This document shows, piece by piece, positions 42,129-46,054 of a stretch of DNA of 46,054 bases; position 1 is the stretch's first letter; each line of letters starts with the position of its first letter. The translations under genes and the position numbers were made by a program. Source of the DNA: Prevotellaceae bacterium (GTDB lineage Bacteria > Bacteroidota > Bacteroidia > Bacteroidales > Bacteroidaceae); assembly GCA_015256945.1 (NCBI GenBank), contig JABZLB010000023.1, positions 1-46,054 of the forward strand, written 5' to 3'. The notes beneath the pieces were generated by a model. It had not been told where the DNA came from, made no database searches, and was given only the letters and a program-made list of their open reading frames with translations.

Positions 42129-42944
42129 TTATTTAAATACACTGTAATTGTCACTTTGCAGCAATTGTCCGACCGTAATATCTGAATGCCGACGCATATA
42201 GCGGCCTATCATATTCACATAATCTGAATCGAAAAAGTGTCGCCCCATAGCTTTATTAGCAACCCACATTGCTTTCCCCATGTGTAAATCCTTCTCAAGT
42301 TGTGAACGTGAATCGTAATTTTTCATTGGGTATAAGCTCAGGAGGTAGAAAGTAATACAATCGGGAACTATATTATCTCTGCCCATTGTTTCCAACTGTT
42401 CATTCGGATAGCCATACTTTTTATATAACGGATATTTGGCTCCCATATACTTATCCAGGGACACTCCTATCATTTTGTCACCCACAACAATGCTTTGATC
42501 CAACGCTCCTATTTGAGTATAAACGTGGGGCAAGGGCATCTCCGGAATCCATTTCTTAAGATTCCCAAACGACTTTTCAAGGTCTGCGTTAATATCGTCC
42601 ATGTTAGCATACTCCGATTCGGCGTCGTTTATCAATGTTTGTAGTGTGGAATCCTGATAGAAACGCAGAAACTTTTCATTGATATCATGGTCACTGACCT
42701 CTCCTATTTGAAGCAAATTCTCTATCAATGTCTTTGTCTCAATAGGATATTCTGTATTCATTTGTTGAAGTGCTGAGAAATCGCCAGTGATTAAATAGCG
42801 GCTTTGCAGACGATCATAGCGTTCTACTTTCATCGTTTCTGCATCGTCACCATCGTCGTTGGGCCTCAATTTAAACTCACAAGCTGTACACAACAACGCT
42901 GTTATCAGTAATATATAATAAAGCTTATTAATCAATATTTGCAT
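42129..42944 (-). CDS. GldB-like lipoprotein
   Basis: The 271-aa protein has a lipoprotein signal with the likely lipidated cysteine C22 (LLCTAC). It matches GldB, named for gliding-motility mutants of Flavobacterium. Supporting segments are VVGDKMIGVSLDKYMGAKYPLYKKYGYPNEQLE, VPDCITFYLLSLYPM and GKAMWVANKAMGRHFFD. The homologs are linked with lipoprotein function and T9SS-era gliding, but the gene is also widespread in non-gliding Bacteroidetes. The 3' end converges with the YhcC-like gene 11 nt away, and the gene is followed upstream by a 157-bp AT-rich gap. Confidence 0.82.
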   Translation of the reverse strand: MQILINKLYYILLITALLCTACEFKLRPNDDGDDAETMKVERYDRLQSRYLITGDFSALQQMNTEYPIETKTLIENLLQIGEVSDHDINEKFLRFYQDSTLQTLINDAESEYANMDDINADLEKSFGNLKKWIPEMPLPHVYTQIGALDQSIVVGDKMIGVSLDKYMGAKYPLYKKYGYPNEQLETMGRDNIVPDCITFYLLSLYPMKNYDSRSQLEKDLHMGKAMWVANKAMGRHFFDSDYVNMIGRYMRRHSDITVGQLLQSDNYSVFK

Positions 42945-43101
42945 CTTTCACTTGCAAAGATAGCAAAACAGAAGCAAATAGCCAAACAAAAAGCTAAAAA
43001 TAATAAAATAACGTTTCAAAAAGTTTGTTTTAACTTTAATTTTTTGAAAATATAATAATACAGGTCTTTTGAAAAGATAATCATAAAAGGTTTCTTTTAT
43101 A

Positions 43102-43686
43102 TTATAATGCCCAGGTTAAAACATAATCTGGCGTTATTTCATACTTAACCTTTATATTCTTAGGAAATTTCAAATCGTCTACTGTTATTTCGCCAGCATT
43201 CGAAAGAATAAATTTTTGCAAGCGCATATCGAAAAAATGCAAGTTTTCTTCTGGCAAAAATTTATAAACAGTTTCCTTTACACACCAATTAATCAATTGA
43301 ATTTCGGCATTCGATTTATCTTCATCAAAACGAATAAACCGGTCAGCAATTCTGGTGACCCGTTGTGAACGGTATTCTATATCAACTGCAACTGGCCTTT
43401 TGGTTGAAAGAATAACAGCCACCCACCCATGTGTATGGCTAATACCAATTTCAAAGCCATCGATCACAGGTTTCCCAGACGGTTCATGAGTAATTACAAG
43501 ATGATTTAATGCCGTTAGTTCCTTTAGTATAGCATAAGTTATTAACTTTTCCTTCAAACGCGATTCTGAACGAAAAGCAGTCAGGTCAACATGGCAAGGA
43601 ACAGGCAATTCCTCAACTTTCTCTGTCATCTCCCACAAAGCAAGGCGGGTATAATCACCCACCGTCTCAATCTTTGTCAACGGCAT
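43102..43686 (-). CDS. 4'-phosphopantetheinyl transferase
   Basis: A 194-aa Sfp-type enzyme, which moves phosphopantetheine from CoA to carrier proteins such as ACP. The conserved metal-binding pair is VAVDIEY (about residue 98) and the WCVKETVYKFLPE motif (about residue 137). SHTHGWVAVILS is the typical preceding strand. Its length is short for Sfp (about 220) but fits the compact Bacteroidetes version. Its 5' end overlaps gldE by 20 nt, indicating coupling. The position beside gldE recalls other Bacteroidetes loci. Confidence 0.88.
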   Translation of the reverse strand: MPLTKIETVGDYTRLALWEMTEKVEELPVPCHVDLTAFRSESRLKEKLITYAILKELTALNHLVITHEPSGKPVIDGFEIGISHTHGWVAVILSTKRPVAVDIEYRSQRVTRIADRFIRFDEDKSNAEIQLINWCVKETVYKFLPEENLHFFDMRLQKFILSNAGEITVDDLKFPKNIKVKYEITPDYVLTWAL

Positions 43687-45007
43687 TCTGTTTCTCTTCG
43701 TTCACGGTAACCTTTACCTGACTTATGCGTCTTTCTTCCACTTCCATCACTTCGAAAGTGTATTGCCTATACGATATTTTCTCGTGCAAGGTTAAAAAAT
43801 CACCTTTTATCTCAAGAAGCAGTCCAGCTAATGAATCAGCATCACCGGCAACTTCATCAAACTCGTCATCATCAACATGAAGAATCTTACAAAAATCGCT
43901 TAATAATATTTTCCCTTCAAATAGATAACTATTGTCACTTAATTTTGTATACGGCTTAACATCTTCATCGTATTCGTCATTAATTTCTCCCACAATCTCT
44001 TCTAATATGTCTTCAAGCGTCACCAAACCACAGGTTCCTCCAAACTCGTCAACAACGATAGCAATATGGATTTTGTTATCCTGGAACTCACGTAATAAGT
44101 CATCTAAACGCTTGGTTTCCGGCACAAAATAAGGCGGGCGTATCAAACTCTGCCACCGAAAACTCTCTGATTTTGAGAGATGAGGGAGCAAATCTTTGAT
44201 ATATAACACGCCACGAATATTATCTTCATTTCCCTGATAGACAGGAATACGACTGTAATTATTAGCAGTAATAAATTTCAAAACCTCTTTAAAGCTGCTG
44301 TGAATCTCGATGTTTTCAATATCCTGCCGCGGGGTCATCACGTCATTTGCTGTTTCATCACCAAAGCGTATAATACCCTTTAGCATACTCTGCTCTTCCT
44401 TTATCTCGTCTTCGTCTGTAAGTTCTAAGGCTTGCTCAAGGTCGTCCATGCTCAGCTGCCGGGTCTCTTTTGGCAAAGCCCTCTCTGCAATTGTGCCGCT
44501 TTTAATGAGGATTGTTGCAACAGGCCATAGTATCTTACGCAGAAACAGCACACCCCCCACGGCTTTTCTGCAAAATTTCAGCGGAGCCTGCCTACTGTAA
44601 ATCTTAGGCATGATTTCGCCAAAAAGCAACAACAAGAATGTAAGAAGAACTGTTATGAATAAAAATTCTAACCATGCAACCTTGAACTGAACCAGCGAAC
44701 CAAATATATAATTGCAAAGCATGATAATGGTTACATTCACAAAGTTGTTGGCTATCAGAATAGTAGCAAGTGTTCTTTCAGAATCTTTCCGTAACTGTTC
44801 AATCTTTGCATCCTTTGAATTCTTTTCAGAATCCAATTCATCCATATCCTGTGGAGAAAGGCTAAAGAAAGCAATTTCCGACCCACTTGCAAATGCTGAC
44901 ATCAAAAGTAAAAAAGCAGTCAGCACGACTGCTATCACTACTCCGGTAGTAATAGGATAGAATACTACCAGGTTACTTATCTGTAACATATTCAACGTAC
45001 TTAGCAA
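43667..45007 (-). CDS. GldE-like CBS/CorC membrane protein
   Basis: A 446-aa protein of the HlyC/CorC (UPF0053) group. It has an N-terminal DUF21 domain with about three to four membrane segments (residues 10-190). A pair of CBS domains follows (about 215-335), with VMTPRQDIENIEI and YSRIPVYQGNEDNIRGVLYIKDLL. A C-terminal CorC-HlyC domain begins near SYLFEGKILLSDFCKIL. CBS pairs bind adenosyl ligands, and the group is linked to divalent-cation transport. GldE is the Bacteroidetes gliding-locus member, placed between ssb and a phosphopantetheinyl transferase as here. No gldD is visible, as in many Bacteroidales. Confidence 0.85.
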   Translation of the reverse strand: MLSTLNMLQISNLVVFYPITTGVVIAVVLTAFLLLMSAFASGSEIAFFSLSPQDMDELDSEKNSKDAKIEQLRKDSERTLATILIANNFVNVTIIMLCNYIFGSLVQFKVAWLEFLFITVLLTFLLLLFGEIMPKIYSRQAPLKFCRKAVGGVLFLRKILWPVATILIKSGTIAERALPKETRQLSMDDLEQALELTDEDEIKEEQSMLKGIIRFGDETANDVMTPRQDIENIEIHSSFKEVLKFITANNYSRIPVYQGNEDNIRGVLYIKDLLPHLSKSESFRWQSLIRPPYFVPETKRLDDLLREFQDNKIHIAIVVDEFGGTCGLVTLEDILEEIVGEINDEYDEDVKPYTKLSDNSYLFEGKILLSDFCKILHVDDDEFDEVAGDADSLAGLLLEIKGDFLTLHEKISYRQYTFEVMEVEERRISQVKVTVNEEKQNAVDKD

Positions 45008-45011
45008 TATA

Positions 45012-45350
45012 CTATGATTGTTGTTTAGGAGTGAGAAGTTCCATATTTTCTACCATGATCTCAGCAACAAAATGTCGCTTCCCTAACTTGTCATCATATG
45101 TATTATAACGCAACCGACCCTCAACATACAGCTTGTCGCCCTTATGAACAAATTGCTCAACTATTTTTGCCAGCTGCCGGTAAAATACCAGGTTATGCCA
45201 ATCAGTACGATCAGGAACCTGTGTACCATTCTTCAGCGTATAGCCCCGTTCTGTTGTAGCCAGGGTTATTTTAGCTACCGCCTGGTCTGCATCATAGTAG
45301 TGAATATCAGGTTCTTTCCCTACATTGCCTATCAGCATCACCTTATTCAT
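45012..45350 (-). CDS. ssb: Single-stranded DNA-binding protein
   Basis: A 112-aa SSB with the OB-fold core: MNKVMLIGNVGKEPDIHYY, VAKITLATTERGYT, WHNLVFYRQLAKIVEQFVHKGDKLYVEGRLRY. It is shorter than typical SSB (about 150-180). It ends MVENMELLTPKQQS, without the acidic DDDIPF tail that recruits partners. That tail is found instead on the DUF3127 protein at 12625-13056. It starts 47 nt after the unknown gene ending at 45397 and ends 4 nt before the gldE start, so they are probably co-transcribed. Confidence 0.92.
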   Translation of the reverse strand: MNKVMLIGNVGKEPDIHYYDADQAVAKITLATTERGYTLKNGTQVPDRTDWHNLVFYRQLAKIVEQFVHKGDKLYVEGRLRYNTYDDKLGKRHFVAEIMVENMELLTPKQQS

Positions 45351-45396
45351 AACTGCAATTGTTTATGTGATATGATACTATGATATTCTCGTTGTG

Positions 45397-45948
45397 CTAT
45401 TTCCACAGACCGAGATACTTGAAATGGAAGTTTTTGCCTTTAGCTGACGGGAACTGGCTACGATTATCTACGCGTGTACGCAGATAGTCAACAATTCGGT
45501 TATAACATTCTATACCCGAGTCGGCTTTACACTGAGCTATAAACTTGGTATCGCGATACTCGTGCTTTCCTGTCGACGGGATAACCACAACGCGCTTAAA
45601 ATCGAGCTCGCCTTCATACCATCCCAGCCTTACTTCGTTCAGCCTGTTTATCACCATATCGCTCGAATTGCCTTTATCCGACATTTGTTTCGGCATACCC
45701 GGATGAACGGCTTTCTTCTGCTTAAAGTCGAGCATCGTCTGCGCCATAGTCTTAATAATAATAAAATAAACGTGTGGACGAATTTTATAACGCTTGGGAT
45801 AGAACACTTCGCTTTCAGCATACTCCCTGACATCATTCTCCAAATCGGGGGTTACCTCAAAGTCTTGAATAGAGTGAAGAAAGTCAATTGCCTGGTCAGC
45901 ATTAGATACAAGCGTCTCTTTATCGAAATATCGCAAATATAAATTCAT
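45397..45948 (-). CDS. Conserved unknown protein
   Basis: A 183-aa soluble protein without signal or membrane segments. It has an N-terminal helix-rich part (DKETLVSNADQAIDFLHSIQDFE), VFYPKRYKIRPHVYFIIIKTMAQTM in the middle and a basic C-terminus (DNRSQFPSAKGKNFHFKYLGLWK). I recall this kind of protein beside ssb or mutY in Bacteroidales but cannot name a family. It begins 33 nt after the tRNA-Gly gene's 3' end and precedes ssb. A nucleic-acid role is suggested by context only. Confidence 0.75.
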   Translation of the reverse strand: MNLYLRYFDKETLVSNADQAIDFLHSIQDFEVTPDLENDVREYAESEVFYPKRYKIRPHVYFIIIKTMAQTMLDFKQKKAVHPGMPKQMSDKGNSSDMVINRLNEVRLGWYEGELDFKRVVVIPSTGKHEYRDTKFIAQCKADSGIECYNRIVDYLRTRVDNRSQFPSAKGKNFHFKYLGLWK

Positions 45949-45984
45949 TGAAAAAAAAGGATGTTTCTCTTATAAAGAAGAAAG

Positions 45985-46054
45985 AGCGGCAAACGGGATT
46001 CGAACCCGCGACCTCGACCTTGGCAAGGTCGCGCTCTACCAACTGAGCTATTGC
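45985..46054 (-). tRNA. tRNA-Gly (GCC), 5' end cut by window edge
   Basis: On the minus strand the sequence folds as a tRNA. The anticodon loop TTGCCAA reads GCC (glycine; 46022-46024), and the T-loop sequence GGTTCGAATCC is present. The 3' acceptor strand (TTGCCGC, then a T discriminator) pairs with a 5' strand whose first three bases lie beyond the window. The next gene begins 36 nt after its 3' end. Confidence 0.93.

Overview
The window looks like a chromosomal segment of a Bacteroidales bacterium, most likely Prevotella or a close relative. The evidence is direct. There are repeated Bacteroidetes-type promoters (TTTG-like box, 19-21 nt, TAnnTTTG) and few Shine-Dalgarno sites. Several Bacteroidetes-restricted families occur (GldB, GldE, a PorD/DUF4835 protein, DUF3127, DUF4494, an HU-LysM fusion). 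Class III fructose-1,6-bisphosphatase and a reverse-type rubrerythrin fit an anaerobe. Species cannot be fixed from the sequence alone. Most of the window is core genome. I see no prophage, integrase, transposase or CRISPR array.

Layout. 0.1-4.1 kb: ispE (+), then maf, kdsC and a nitroreductase (-), a GC-rich palindromic repeat cluster, and a FemAB/GNAT-fold gene behind a palindrome-overlapped promoter. 4.1-12.3 kb (+): ftsE, aspartate kinase, lysA, two glycosyltransferase-like genes with degenerate or missing catalytic parts, and fbp, ending in a clear terminator. 12.4-13.1 kb: a second palindromic repeat cluster and a DUF3127 protein with an SSB-like acidic tail (-). 13.2-19.6 kb (+): dnaN, a DnaQ-type exonuclease, a PorD-like protein, recN and a secreted TPR protein with a dead HtrA-like domain. 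19.6-20.8 kb: a decayed duplicate of the end of that TPR gene and two small membrane-protein genes. 20.9-25.6 kb (-): HU-TM-LysM protein, HU, rimO, ftsY, rubrerythrin. 25.7-33.5 kb (-): perR-like regulator, hisS, purA, yggS, DUF4494, a plasmid-type replication initiator, dinB, DUF1232 and a membrane protein. 33.5-33.9 kb (-): RNase P RNA. 34.2-35.7 kb (+): degQ/htrA with a terminator. 35.9-36.05 kb: eight tandem 22-bp repeats. 36.2-38.4 kb (+): a small secreted protein, an HPr-kinase-like protein, an S24/S26 peptidase and a PqqD-like protein. 38.5-41.1 kb (-): a small secreted protein and a DPP-IV-type peptidase. 41.2-42.1 kb (+): a YhcC-type radical SAM protein. 42.1-46.05 kb (-): gldB, a phosphopantetheinyl transferase, gldE, ssb, an unknown gene and a tRNA-Gly cut by the window edge.

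How genes work together. ispE, lysC/lysA, purA and fbp are housekeeping metabolism. dnaN, the exonuclease, recN, ssb, dinB and the DUF3127 protein form a replication and repair theme. perR beside rubrerythrin is an oxidative-stress pair. gldB, gldE and the PorD-like protein are pieces of Bacteroidetes envelope or type IX secretion biology.

The best candidate for an under-described system is the HPrK-like / S24-S26 peptidase / PqqD-like trio at 36.6-38.4 kb. Its parts are typical of ribosomal-peptide (RiPP) modification, yet no precursor, radical SAM partner or cyclase lies beside it. Other points worth pursuing are the mobile-looking palindromic repeat family, the 22-bp tandem repeat, the HU-membrane-LysM protein, the pseudo-protease with its broken duplicate, and the glycosyltransferase-like pair fused by overlap to fbp.
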